The position numbers and the translations under genes were made by a program. From positions 1 to 64,000 of the forward strand of contig CAZPHD010000008.1 of NCBI GenBank assembly GCA_964586225.1: DNA of 64,000 nucleotides. Reading direction: 5' to 3'. Of the stretch, positions 8,456 to 16,759 are shown in pieces (the stretch's first letter is position 1; every line of letters starts with the position of its first letter). The DNA is from JANJUB01 sp964586225 (GTDB taxonomy: Bacteria > Armatimonadota > Fimbriimonadia > Fimbriimonadales > Fimbriimonadaceae). The notes beneath the pieces were generated by a model. That model did no database searches and was not told the DNA's origin. It saw nothing but the letters and a program-made list of their open reading frames with translations.

Positions 8456-10054
8456 ATGACGCCCTGGACGCTCAGGATGAGGCGACTCCTTTTACTCGCT
8501 CTACCATGGATGGTGATGACGGCGGGCGCGCAAGAAGTCTTGCGCCCGGCTGAAGTTGCGATGACCCACCTCGGCAACGCCCAAGCTTGGCGTCAGGGGG
8601 ACCAGTGCTTCGTCAACCCGAATGTGTTGATCGCCTGGAAGTGGCCGTATAGCTTTGTGGGCAATGAAGCCACGATTCAGGCCGAGGGCCGGACCGTGCG
8701 CGTCATCGGTCGCACGATCAACAGCCGATTCTTGCTACCGCTGAACGAAATCTACGACCAACTCGGCGTGAGTTACAAGTGGCGATCGGACCGCGATGTG
8801 ATGGAAGCGTTGTCGCGAGTCCGCCGCATCCAGTACAAGGATGGCCAACTTGAAACGGATGCAACGGTGTCGTTTGCGCCTAACATTTTGTTCCTCGCGA
8901 ACCCTTCAAGGATCGTCATTGATCTGAAAGGGGCTCAACTGGACGAGCGATGTCAAATTGATCTTCCTGCAAACGGCCGAGCCGCGAACTTTGGCCCCGA
9001 CACCGTGCGTGTGGTGATCGAATCGGAGTCTAAACCCACAGTTGAGAAAGGCGTCCCCATGCGGAGCCTTGCGCTCAAGCTCGAAGGCGAGGGGGTCGTC
9101 CAGCAGGCCAATCCACCGATCCAAAGCGAGACGGTGCCCGTGGCTCCTCCGGTTGGCCCGACCAACACGGTGAGCCCCTTGAGGCAGTTGGCCAGGTCTG
9201 AATCCTCGCTCACGATTACCGCTGCAATCAAGGGTTCTGTGCCGATGAATCCGCAGATTACGAGGGTCGATCCGCTCACCCTTGAACTCAAGCTTCCCAA
9301 GACCTTGCCCGATGAATCAGCGGTGCCCTCGATCGCCGGAATCACGGTTGAGACAACCTCCGACGCCCAAGGGACCACCCTGCGTATTGTCACTGACCGA
9401 CCGATGGGGCTCCAGTTTTCTTCTAGCGCGACCTCGGTTCAACTGACACTCGTCAAGCCAAAGGTGGGCGACGGCCGCATGGCCGGCAAGGTGATTGTCG
9501 TCGATCCCGGTCACGGCGGCAACGACCCGGGTGCGCGTAGCCCGGCCGGGGAAGTGTTCGAGAAGCAACTCAATCTTGCCATCTCAAAGCTGATCGCGAA
9601 GGAGCTTTCTTCACAGGGAGCGACCGTCATCGAAACCCGCGACACCGACGTGTTCATTCCGCTCAAGGAACGCGCAGAGATTGCGAATCGCAATAATGCG
9701 GCGTTCTTCGTGAGCGTTCACATCAACTCAAACCGCGTCAACAACTCGGCGTCGGGCACGATCACGTTCTATCGCGGCGGCAACTCGATGAGCCAGCTCC
9801 TTGCCGATTGCATCCACAATGAGATCAAGAAGATTCCGAACATGCCCTCAATGGGCGTCTGGAGCGACACGCGAATCTATGACACCGGGTTTGCCGTCCT
9901 TCGGTACAGCAAGATGCCCGGCGTGTTGCTCGAGCTCGGCTTTATCAACAACTCCAAGGACCGCAAGCGAATGATGGAGAAAGACTATCAGGATCATGTT
10001 GCGCGGGCCGTCGCAAAAGGAATTCGGGTGTATCTCGGCGATGTCAAACCCTAA
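8456..10054 (+). CDS. N-acetylmuramoyl-L-alanine amidase with AMIN domain
   Basis: 532 residues from the ATG preceded by AAGG. A signal peptide ends near TAGAQ. Residues about 25-110 look like a stalk-type substrate-binding domain, followed by AMIN-like beta-domains (I-V-I-D-L-K-G-A-Q-L) that target peptidoglycan, then a catalytic Amidase_3 domain from about residue 345. That domain cuts the bond between N-acetylmuramic acid and L-alanine. The zinc and catalytic residues are visible: H353 (D-P-G-H-G-G), E369, H422 (S-V-H-I-N-S) and E493 (L-L-E-L-G-F). It is periplasmic or surface-acting in cell separation or wall turnover. The GerMN gene overlaps its 3' end by 14 bases. Confidence 0.93.
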   Translation: MTPWTLRMRRLLLLALPWMVMTAGAQEVLRPAEVAMTHLGNAQAWRQGDQCFVNPNVLIAWKWPYSFVGNEATIQAEGRTVRVIGRTINSRFLLPLNEIYDQLGVSYKWRSDRDVMEALSRVRRIQYKDGQLETDATVSFAPNILFLANPSRIVIDLKGAQLDERCQIDLPANGRAANFGPDTVRVVIESESKPTVEKGVPMRSLALKLEGEGVVQQANPPIQSETVPVAPPVGPTNTVSPLRQLARSESSLTITAAIKGSVPMNPQITRVDPLTLELKLPKTLPDESAVPSIAGITVETTSDAQGTTLRIVTDRPMGLQFSSSATSVQLTLVKPKVGDGRMAGKVIVVDPGHGGNDPGARSPAGEVFEKQLNLAISKLIAKELSSQGATVIETRDTDVFIPLKERAEIANRNNAAFFVSVHINSNRVNNSASGTITFYRGGNSMSQLLADCIHNEIKKIPNMPSMGVWSDTRIYDTGFAVLRYSKMPGVLLELGFINNSKDRKRMMEKDYQDHVARAVAKGIRVYLGDVKP

Positions 10055-10658
10055 AGCCCCCACCACCAAGACGTTGATGATCGTCGCCATTTCGACAGTC
10101 GCGATCGTCGGCAGCCTTGCCGCCTACGTCAAACTTACGCCCGCCGATCGCGTGCCTGACGATCAGCGACGCCCTGCGGAAGGTATCACCGCTCAACCAC
10201 CAACCCCTAACATCGATGTCAAAGTTGGGGAGCGCGAGGTCGGCGAAGTACTCGTGTTCGTGCCGTCGTTCTCGGGCAACGACCTCGTATTCACGGCCGA
10301 ACCTCGGACCGTCCCAGGCGATCAGAAACCGGAAGTGTTTGCGGTTCAGGCTTTCCTTGATGCAAGCCGGATTCCGGAGAAGGATGCTCGCGTGCTGAAC
10401 GTAGACATCAAGTTTGGAGTCGCCGCTGTGAGCTTCAACGCCGCCTTCCAGTCCGGCTACGGCAGCGAGGATGAGAGTGTGCTGCTTGAGGGGATTCGCC
10501 GAGCCGTCGGTCAGTTCCCCGGGGCGAAGTTTGTCGAGTTCTACATCGATGGCACGCGGATCGACACGCTCGGCCATGCCGATTTGAGCGAGCCGCTCCC
10601 GGTCATCCGGACGACGCCCACGAGCGACGAAGAGCCAAAATCACCAACGCCAAGCTAG
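10041..10658 (+). CDS. GerMN-domain membrane-anchored protein
   Basis: 205 residues from the internal ATG that overlaps the amidase stop. One N-terminal membrane anchor (TLMIVAISTVAIVGSLAAYV) is followed by a proline-rich linker and a GerMN domain: V-L-V-F-V-P, A-R-V-L-N-V-D-I-K-F-G-V-A-A-V-S-F-N, Y-G-S-E-D-E-S-V-L-L-E-G-I-R-R-A-V-G-Q-F-P, V-E-F-Y-I-D-G. GerMN domains occur next to amidases in many bacteria, usually anchored outside the membrane. Overlap with the amidase supports one transcript and a cell-wall role. Its 3' end overlaps the convergent M50-like gene by 56 bases. Confidence 0.85.
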   Translation: MSNPKAPTTKTLMIVAISTVAIVGSLAAYVKLTPADRVPDDQRRPAEGITAQPPTPNIDVKVGEREVGEVLVFVPSFSGNDLVFTAEPRTVPGDQKPEVFAVQAFLDASRIPEKDARVLNVDIKFGVAAVSFNAAFQSGYGSEDESVLLEGIRRAVGQFPGAKFVEFYIDGTRIDTLGHADLSEPLPVIRTTPTSDEEPKSPTPS

Positions 10659-11295
10659 CCGCAGACCACAGCACTGCGGACAAAATAGCCGGGATTCCGG
10701 TCAGCTCTTGCAAGATATGAGCGTCGTTCTTTCCCATCGCGACCTGCCCGATGTGTAACGTGGCAAACACCGCTTGGAGCGAGGCCAAGCCCATGAAGAG
10801 GCCAAAGAACTGCGCCGCGAACATGCGCGCGTCGCCCTTCAGGTAACTCCCCGCAAGGGCCAGGACGAGCACCCCGACCGCACCGCTCACGAGCCCCACG
10901 ATGTCCCCGCGCACCCACAGCACCATCGAGAGACCGAGAATCCACGCCATCGTCAGCAGGGCCGCTCGAGCTCCGCGATCATGCTTGGCCATAGCGATGA
11001 CCAGCGCCCCAAACGATGTCGCGCCAACGTACCCGGCCGGACTGATCAAGAGGGGGTTGCCACCGAGCCCGGTCGCGACGCCCGATCCGTCCGCAAACAC
11101 ACGGATCGTCACTCCCGAACCGCCCGACAGCATGAACGCAAGCGCATGACCCGCCTCGTGCAGGTGGGTGTACACGTACTGCAGGGGCAATGTCACCATC
11201 GCGAGCAGCGGCACGACCCAGCTCAGCACGACGAGGGTGCCGCTCAGCAGAATGAGCTTTTGACGCTTGCTCAGACCACTAGCTTGGCTCACCAT
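10603..11295 (-). CDS. M50B-like membrane zinc metallopeptidase
   Basis: 230 residues with about six membrane segments and the zinc motif H-E-A-G-H at residues 46-50 inside the first part, as in M50B-like (PF13398-type) proteins. A second ligand region may be in the S-P-A-G-Y-V-G segment (about 85-91), which matches the conserved S/N-P-x-G of the family. Substrate is unknown. It is last in the minus-strand run SLBB-M15-PAP2-M50 and overlaps the PAP2 gene by 17 bases. Confidence 0.85.
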   Translation of the reverse strand: MVSQASGLSKRQKLILLSGTLVVLSWVVPLLAMVTLPLQYVYTHLHEAGHALAFMLSGGSGVTIRVFADGSGVATGLGGNPLLISPAGYVGATSFGALVIAMAKHDRGARAALLTMAWILGLSMVLWVRGDIVGLVSGAVGVLVLALAGSYLKGDARMFAAQFFGLFMGLASLQAVFATLHIGQVAMGKNDAHILQELTGIPAILSAVLWSAASLALVILALRRSWASSG

Positions 11296-11827
11296 TCAGC
11301 TCCTTTGGAGTGCGGAGCTTGACCCAGGCCGCCCAGCTGAACCATACGACAAGCCCGGCAAAGACACCGCAGGTCCATCCGGACAGCACCTGGCTGGGAT
11401 AATGGACCCCAACGTAGATTCGCGAAAGCCCGGTCAAGAGCGCGACGGCAATCCAAACCGAGCCCCGCCACTTGAAGGCCAACCAGAACACGATCGCCAG
11501 TGCGGCCATGTTCGCGGAGTGCGCCGAGGCCGTGCCTGAACTGGTCAACTTCCCCACTCGCAGCGTGATGTCGCTGAGTTCGACACAAGGGCGAGGATCG
11601 GGAAAGGTGCCCTTGAGCACGTCCGTGATCTCGTTGGCGAGGCCGACCGCGGCAAGTCCGAGAAACAACGCCTTGCGGGTTGCATTGCCCGCGACAAGGA
11701 GACCAAGGGCAGCCAGCCCGAGGATCAGGCGGCCGCTGGTCATCTTGGTTGCGTCGGACAAGAAGACAAACAGAGGCGCGGGAAAATCGGGCCAGCCGTT
11801 GATCCACCGGAAGATCGCCTCGTCCAT
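11279..11827 (-). CDS. PAP2-family membrane phosphatase
   Basis: 182 residues from the ATG that shares bases with the upstream stop (TGATG). Five or six membrane helices carry the acid-phosphatase signature: K-x6-R-P (K-G-T-F-P-D-P-R-P), a central S-S-G-T-A-S-A-H segment and S-R-x3-G-x-H-x-P-S. It probably dephosphorylates a lipid pyrophosphate such as undecaprenyl-PP or phosphatidic acid. The middle motif reads S-S-G-T-A-S-A-H-S-A-N rather than the canonical P-S-G-H. The last motif ends P-S-Q instead of P-S-D, a mild departure. Its place in an envelope operon supports a lipid-carrier role. Confidence 0.88.
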   Translation of the reverse strand: MDEAIFRWINGWPDFPAPLFVFLSDATKMTSGRLILGLAALGLLVAGNATRKALFLGLAAVGLANEITDVLKGTFPDPRPCVELSDITLRVGKLTSSGTASAHSANMAALAIVFWLAFKWRGSVWIAVALLTGLSRIYVGVHYPSQVLSGWTCGVFAGLVVWFSWAAWVKLRTPKELNGEPS

Positions 11828-12549
11828 CACTTCTCCAAGAACGGGTTGGGCCGCTCGCGAAGGGACGCTTCCCAAATCGCCTGTGCTTCCGCATACAGGT
11901 TCGGGTCAAGCTCGGTGAGCCCGTAGAAACACGTCGGCTCGCCCATGCGAACGGCCCAGCCCGCATCGCCATAGCTGTAGTGCCACCATTCATCGCGACA
12001 GTTCGAGAATCCAACACTCAGCATCACGTCCACAAGCATCATTCGGTTCCGCTCCGCGACTTCGCTAAGTCCAAAGACGTACGTTGGACCGCCACCCAAG
12101 CGGCTGAAAGGTGAGGTGGTGTCGATGGGTTCATTGGCGGCATCAACCAGGATTACGTCAAGCGCGGCGCCCGTGCAATGCCCAGGCGGGGCCTTGCGGT
12201 TGGGCGGAGCGACCCAGCGGTTCACCGTTCGAGTCAGGCTCGGACCTTGCCGGTCCGGATAGGCCTCACTTGCACTTCGGGACATGAACTCATAGATGAG
12301 TTGTTGCCTCAAGAGCGGACGCCAGGCGTCCGTGACGGCAAGGAATACCCCGTCGGGGAGTTTCTGGGCTGCGCGTTCCACCATCTGCGCCACAGTTCCC
12401 CGGCAGTACGGGATGGTCTGGGGCCTGACCAAGCGAACCGTTGGTGCGACTTCGCGCAAAGGCACGAGGGGCTCGCCGTTCTCGACGAGCGGAACGCGGT
12501 CCAACGCCGCTACAGGCTCCGGGCGGCCCTTCGTTCGATCCCAGCGCAT
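11827..12549 (-). CDS. M15-family D-Ala-D-Ala dipeptidase-like protein
   Basis: 240 residues without an obvious signal peptide. Zinc-peptidase motifs of the VanX/DdpX (M15D) type are present: the substrate Arg in T-D-A-W-R-P, the ligand motif G-H-C-T-G-A-A-L-D-V (H and D) and D-E-W-W-H-Y (catalytic Glu and third His ligand). The reaction would be hydrolysis of D-Ala-D-Ala. A VanX role in resistance is not implied; no vanH, vanA or vanRS genes are nearby. Stop and start codons are shared (TGATG) with both neighbours, so expression is coupled to the exporter and phosphatase. Confidence 0.85.
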   Translation of the reverse strand: MRWDRTKGRPEPVAALDRVPLVENGEPLVPLREVAPTVRLVRPQTIPYCRGTVAQMVERAAQKLPDGVFLAVTDAWRPLLRQQLIYEFMSRSASEAYPDRQGPSLTRTVNRWVAPPNRKAPPGHCTGAALDVILVDAANEPIDTTSPFSRLGGGPTYVFGLSEVAERNRMMLVDVMLSVGFSNCRDEWWHYSYGDAGWAVRMGEPTCFYGLTELDPNLYAEAQAIWEASLRERPNPFLEK

Positions 12550-13661
12550 CAGAACCGCAATATTCCGAAGAGGGCGCCGATCAGTACCGCCCCAACAATC
12601 TGCACGGCCGAGTTCCGCTTGCGGCCGGAAACCTGCGGGTAGTTGACTTCGACCGTGTCGTTCGCGCGAAGCACGAAATCGCCGGCCTTACTCGCGTAGA
12701 CGTCGGCCAGATTGTGAGTCAACTTGCGCTCCTTGCCGTCCACCTGCCGAACGATATTGACTTTCTTCAAATCGGCGCGAGGAGCCGCCCCGCCCGCCCC
12801 TTCGACGGCTTGGGCGAGGGTCATGCCGTCGCGGAAGGGCACGCGGCGGGGGGTCATGACAGCGCCATTGACTGTCACAAACGTCAGAGCCGCAGCTTGA
12901 GGCACGAACACACGATCTCCGGGCTGGAGCGGAGCATTCTCGGTGGTCAAGTCGAGCTCACGAACCTGACCGGCATGCTCAAGTCGGACCAACTTGTCAT
13001 TTGCTGCCGCCGTAAACCCACCGGCCGCGAGGACCAAGTCTCGCACGGTCATGCCTTCGCGGAAGGCGATTGCGCCGGGCTTCTTCACCATGCCGGTGAT
13101 CACCACGTCTTGCGGTCGGTCTACAAGCTCGAAGAACACCCGGTCGCCCGCTCTGAGTTCTGGGTTGTGCGTATTCTCCTTGCCGTCAAAGAGTTTGAAG
13201 TTGATGAGCAGTTCTTTGCCCTCGGCCGTGGTGATCCGCACCTTCTCCATGTTTGCCGCGGCGGTCGGCTGGGCGGCGTTCACAATGTCGCTCAGCCGCA
13301 TGCCATCCCGCGGATAGACTTCGCCGCTCTTCATGACCGCGCCTCCGAAGGTAATGAGCGCGGTTTTCGAACCGAGAACGCGGAGTCGCACCGTGGCTCG
13401 CGGTAGGATTCGCTGCTCGATGAGCGTGGCGGAGAGCTTGGCCGCGGCCACATCTTCCGTCAGACCGGCAATGTTGACCGCACCAATGAACTGCATCACG
13501 ATGTAACCGTCGCGCGTGATTGGGTAGTCCTTGTTCAAGCTCGGCTCTTCTTCACACACGACAGCGACCGAATCCCCGGGCTTGACCACAACCTTGGATT
13601 GTGCAACGCCCAATACCGTCGCAAACAAGGCAACCAACACCAAAAGCAAGCGGGCCATCAC
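12549..13661 (-). CDS. SLBB-domain polysaccharide-export protein (Wza-like)
   Basis: 370 residues with a signal peptide (to about LGVAQS), an N-terminal polysaccharide-export domain (K-P-G-D-S-V-A-V-V-C ... D-G-Y-I-V-M-Q-F-I-G) and three SLBB domains, each starting from a P-R-x-V-P-F-R-D-G-M-type turn (residues about 110-190, 195-265, 265-345). The C-terminus ends in a hydrophobic helix (IVGAVLIGALFGILRF). It probably forms part of an outer-membrane exopolysaccharide channel. No lipobox cysteine is seen, unlike Wza. First gene of the overlapping envelope operon; no sugar-polymerising genes are adjacent. Confidence 0.88.
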   Translation of the reverse strand: MMARLLLVLVALFATVLGVAQSKVVVKPGDSVAVVCEEEPSLNKDYPITRDGYIVMQFIGAVNIAGLTEDVAAAKLSATLIEQRILPRATVRLRVLGSKTALITFGGAVMKSGEVYPRDGMRLSDIVNAAQPTAAANMEKVRITTAEGKELLINFKLFDGKENTHNPELRAGDRVFFELVDRPQDVVITGMVKKPGAIAFREGMTVRDLVLAAGGFTAAANDKLVRLEHAGQVRELDLTTENAPLQPGDRVFVPQAAALTFVTVNGAVMTPRRVPFRDGMTLAQAVEGAGGAAPRADLKKVNIVRQVDGKERKLTHNLADVYASKAGDFVLRANDTVEVNYPQVSGRKRNSAVQIVGAVLIGALFGILRF

Positions 13662-13716
13662 GTTTGATAAGACGCCCTGGAACCACCGGTAGATTCACGA
13701 GAAGATCGAAGCTCGT

Positions 13717-13808
13717 GGGATTGGCTCGAGCTTGCTCGAGTTTGCTCGGGTTGGACAAGCAGGGCAGGTGGACAAGTCGCGTGATGCCAATCCCAGCCAA
13801 CCCGCGCC
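13717..13808. repeat. Inverted 10-bp repeat array, copy 1
   Basis: Left arm decamers lie in register from 13721 (TTGGCTCGAG, CTTGCTCGAG, TTTGCTCGGG, TTGGACAAGC). The right arm carries the reverse form at 13781-13810 (ending TCCCAGCCAA, CCCGCGCCAA). GGGATTGGC at 13717-13725 is the exact inverse of 13786-13794. It lies between the divergent SLBB and HAF genes. See also 16472-16573 and 53951-54160. Confidence 0.8.
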
Positions 13809-13849
13809 AAAAAACATCGCAAACTTACGAGCCCTCCCCTTCGTCGGTC

Positions 13850-13855
13850 TATACT
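13850..13855 (+). promoter_or_regulatory. Candidate -10 for the HAF/Ig surface protein
   Basis: TATACT just downstream of the decamer array; it would give a leader of about 70 nt before the ATG at 13931. No convincing -35 was seen. Confidence 0.4.
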
Positions 13856-13930
13856 GGAAGGAATCGTGTTCGCGTGAACGTTCGAAGGGCGTTTGCGCGT
13901 CCACGCATATTAGGGATTGAGGGAATAGGC

Positions 13931-16210
13931 ATGCTTCATTCACGACGAGCGATCGCCCGGTTGGGCCTTGGAGGGGCGCTTGCACTAGCTGCAGTTGGCG
14001 CTTCGGCCCAAATGAACCGGTTCGTATTTCAGGACCTCGGGATTCTGCCGCAAGGAACAGCGGTGCACCCGAAGAAGATTAGCAACAGTGGGATCGTTAT
14101 TGGCCATGTGCCGCGAACGACGACTCCTTCGGCATTCCTCTGGGAATCGGGAATCCTCTACGACTTGGGCATTCTGCCCGGGCGACCGTCATCAAGGGCC
14201 AACTGGATCAACCGCTTCAATACGGTCATTGGAACCAGCGGAACGGGGTCCATTGCTCGAGCGTTCGTGTGGACGAACGGCAACATGAACTTCTTGCCGA
14301 ATGGCGTCGGCCAATCGGCGACGGAAGGCGTTGGAATCAACGATGCCAACACCATCGCCTACAACGTTGATTTCACGGGCAATCAGGTCTACAAGAGCGG
14401 CCGAGTTGTGGTCGGTAACCAGGTCACCCCGGTGCCTCCGATTAACGGTGGCGTCAACATGAACATCACCGCGATCAGCAACCTGAACTGGGTTGCGGGA
14501 ACGGTGGAAATGGATGACGGAACGATCAGCGCTTGGAACTGGCGCATCCCTGGTCCTCCCCCTGATACCAGCACGCCTAACGAGCTCAATGTGACGGCTG
14601 ATGACACCGAACTGCCCGTGGTCACCGATATGGGCGACAACGCCGGCGCCGCCGACGGCGCCCCGATCACAGTCGGAATGGTTGGACCTTTCTTCAAAGA
14701 CGGGTTCGGCAAGCCGACGTACTTCGCGCCGCGACCGTTCGCCGCGATCGGCACCCAAATCGTCAACCCGCTGCTTCTTGAGGGTGACAACGTTGGAGAA
14801 ATCTACGGCATCAACACCGCGTTCACGCTGGTGGGTCGCTCGGGCCGCCTCACCATTCAAAATGGCATCGGCACCTATGTTTGGCGAACCGTGCTGTGGT
14901 TCCCGATTCTGCCCGTCGAGCCGTTCTGGGCTCCCTTTGAAATCGACCCGTTCATGCCGCCGAACTCGGGCATCAACCTGCAGAACGGCCTGGACATCAA
15001 TGACGTCGGCCAGATCGTGGCGACCTACACGAAGGCGGGTCAGCTTCGCGCCCTCCGCCTTACCCCAGTCGTGACGCCGGTCGCGCTACAGCTCGATCCG
15101 GAGTCCATCCCCGGCGGTCTGAGCGGCGAGGCCACGGTCGTCCTTGACGACACCGCTCCGTTTGGCGGTGCCTCGGTAAACATCACGTCTAGCAACTCGA
15201 TTGTTGCCGTGCCCTCAAGCGTGACCGTGCCCGGTGGCCAGACCACGCGCACGTTCAACTACGTGACGTCGCCGGTCGGCAAGACCACGACGGTTGTGAT
15301 CCGCGCCGAGCGCGCGGGCTACATTGCCCAAAACACATTGCTGGTCCAACCGACCATGCTTGATCGCATCACGGTAACGCCAACGCTGCTACCGGCTGGT
15401 CAGCGTGGAAACGGCACTGCCTTCCTTGCAGGACGGGCACCGGCCAGTGGCTACCGGGTGTTCCTCGCGAGTTCAAATACGCAGGCAGCTATCGTGCCCG
15501 CCAGCGTCCTCGTTCCAGCGGGATCGAGCCAGGCGCCGTTCCTCGTTTACTCTCTCCAGGTTCAAACAAACACTCCGGTGACGATCACAGGTTCAGCCTT
15601 TAATCTGACTCGCACCGCGAGCATCACGGTCATGACTCCGTTCTTGGAGATTTTGAACATCACGCCTGACCAAGTGTTTGGCGGCCAACAAGCTCCGGGT
15701 TGGGTGCAACTCTCGGGTCCCGCTAAGTCGCCTGGCGCGGCCGTGACCCTCAGCTCAACTTCGCCGGGTGTAGGCTCGGTTCCCACCAGCGTGACCGTTC
15801 TAACGGGAACTCGAGTGGCGAGCTTCAAGGTCTCCACGGTTGTGACGCGTTTCAACGTGAACGTGACGATCACCGGCTCGTTCAACGGGCAGGTTCGCAC
15901 GGACACGGTCCTGATTCGAGGTGCGGCTCTTCAGTCGATTACCGTGAATCCGAATCCGATCGTTGGCGGTAACAATGCCACCGGAACGGCGACGCTTGAC
16001 TGGTTCTCGTTCACGGGCGGCTCAGTCGTTGATCTGTCGTCGACGCTTCCGAGCGTTCTGACTGTTCCGGCGACGGTGACCGTTCCGGCGGGGCAGACCG
16101 CGGGCAACTTCGCGATCACGACCGCTGTCGTGGTAGCTCCGACGAATGTGACGGTCTCCGGCACCTATCTCGGTGTGAACCAGACGACGACGGTGACGGT
16201 CAACCCGTAA
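13931..16210 (+). CDS. Secreted HAF-repeat protein with Ig-like repeats
   Basis: 759 residues from the ATG with GAGG upstream; this start gives a clean signal peptide ending ASAQM. The N-terminal half (about 30-380) has HAF-type repeats: D-L-G-I-L-P, then x-A-F-L-W, then G-x-x-x-x-L repeated with sequence drift. The C-terminal half (about 380-759) consists of four similar Ig-like repeats of roughly 92-95 residues, each with a P-x-x-V-x-G-G start, a V-P-x-S-V-T-V-P-x-G core and an ending V-T-V-type strand. It is probably a surface or extracellular protein. No PEP-CTERM or LPXTG anchor is visible. A strong terminator follows. Confidence 0.88.
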   Translation: MLHSRRAIARLGLGGALALAAVGASAQMNRFVFQDLGILPQGTAVHPKKISNSGIVIGHVPRTTTPSAFLWESGILYDLGILPGRPSSRANWINRFNTVIGTSGTGSIARAFVWTNGNMNFLPNGVGQSATEGVGINDANTIAYNVDFTGNQVYKSGRVVVGNQVTPVPPINGGVNMNITAISNLNWVAGTVEMDDGTISAWNWRIPGPPPDTSTPNELNVTADDTELPVVTDMGDNAGAADGAPITVGMVGPFFKDGFGKPTYFAPRPFAAIGTQIVNPLLLEGDNVGEIYGINTAFTLVGRSGRLTIQNGIGTYVWRTVLWFPILPVEPFWAPFEIDPFMPPNSGINLQNGLDINDVGQIVATYTKAGQLRALRLTPVVTPVALQLDPESIPGGLSGEATVVLDDTAPFGGASVNITSSNSIVAVPSSVTVPGGQTTRTFNYVTSPVGKTTTVVIRAERAGYIAQNTLLVQPTMLDRITVTPTLLPAGQRGNGTAFLAGRAPASGYRVFLASSNTQAAIVPASVLVPAGSSQAPFLVYSLQVQTNTPVTITGSAFNLTRTASITVMTPFLEILNITPDQVFGGQQAPGWVQLSGPAKSPGAAVTLSSTSPGVGSVPTSVTVLTGTRVASFKVSTVVTRFNVNVTITGSFNGQVRTDTVLIRGAALQSITVNPNPIVGGNNATGTATLDWFSFTGGSVVDLSSTLPSVLTVPATVTVPAGQTAGNFAITTAVVVAPTNVTVSGTYLGVNQTTTVTVNP

Positions 16211-16228
16211 CATTCCTCGACACGAGAG

Positions 16229-16265
16229 AGGCCCGGATGCCGCAAGCGGCACCGGGCCTTTTCTG
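16229..16265 (+). terminator. Rho-independent terminator
   Basis: Stem AGGCCCGG-x-TGCCGC / GCGGCA-CCGGGCCT with an AA loop, followed by TTTTCTGTTG; 19 bases after the HAF/Ig gene stop. Confidence 0.92.
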
Positions 16266-16293
16266 TTGTGGGTGGGATGGGAGGAGCAGGAAG

Positions 16294-16386
16294 TTAATCT
16301 GAGGACGCGGCCGCTGACTCGCGATAGAGTCCGTACAAGCCGTAAAGCGCGACGGCGAAAACGATGACAGCGACCACGTGATACAT
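16294..16386 (-). CDS. Possible 30-residue single-pass membrane peptide
   Basis: A short ATG frame encoding one hydrophobic helix (V-V-A-V-I-V-F-A-V-A-L-Y-G-L-Y-G-L-Y) followed by a small polar tail ending S-S-D. Length and composition resemble the very small membrane subunits that accompany respiratory or transport complexes, but no partner gene is adjacent and no Shine-Dalgarno sequence was found. The frame could be chance. Confidence 0.35.
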   Translation of the reverse strand: MYHVVAVIVFAVALYGLYGLYRESAAASSD

Positions 16387-16471
16387 ATCCACGGAGGTTA
16401 TCGCCCGAATCAGGCGCCTACTTCCCTGCTCGGCTTACGGGGATGGCCCGGAAACCCGCACGGATGCGGGG

Positions 16472-16573
16472 GATTGGCTGGGGTGGGGTGGTTCGAGGTG
16501 GGACAAGTCGGACCTGTGGGTCCGGCACCGAACCGCCCGAGCAAATCCAGGCCCACCCCTACAAACCCGCGCC
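16472..16573. repeat. Inverted 10-bp repeat array, copy 2
   Basis: Left arm begins GGATTGGCTGGGG at 16471; right arm decamers are CCGAGCAAAT, CCAGGCCCAC, CCCTACAAAC, then CCGCGCC (16537-16573). A central CGGACC/GGTCCG hairpin lies between. It shares GGTGGGACAAGTCG with copy 1 (13767 onward, one base shorter). It lies upstream of a tRNA-Val gene. Confidence 0.75.
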
Positions 16574-16583
16574 GATTCTGCGG

Positions 16584-16589
16584 TATCAT
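16584..16589 (+). promoter_or_regulatory. Candidate -10 for tRNA-Val(GAC)
   Basis: TATCAT 33 bases before the mature tRNA 5' end and eleven bases after the right arm of the decamer array. Confidence 0.4.
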
Positions 16590-16622
16590 TTGAGCTCGCG
16601 TTGCCTCGCGCAGCGCCCCCTC

Positions 16623-16697
16623 GGGCGGTTAGCTCAGTGGTAGAGCACTACAATGACACTGTAGGGGTCACAGGTTCAAGTCCTGTACCGCCCACCA
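16623..16697 (+). tRNA. tRNA-Val(GAC)
   Basis: 75-nt cloverleaf: acceptor GGGCGGT/ACCGCCC, D-arm GCTC-AGTGGTA-GAGC, anticodon stem CTACA/TGTAG with loop ATGACAC (anticodon GAC), T-arm ACAGG-TTCAAGT-CCTGT, encoded CCA. With the UAC isoacceptor at 8290 the window covers the valine codon box. Confidence 0.96.
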
Positions 16698-16759
16698 TTT
16701 TTTAGGTTTAACCCGACCCCTGATTACGAGTTCTCTCAAGGTTGCTCGCTCTTGATAGG

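Noticed and set aside
11827..12549. VanX-type vancomycin resistance
   Set aside because: No vanH, ligase or regulator genes nearby; M15D dipeptidases are common in wall recycling.
12441..13406. Plus-strand frame opposite the SLBB exporter
   Set aside because: No family features; overlaps a gene with three SLBB domains.
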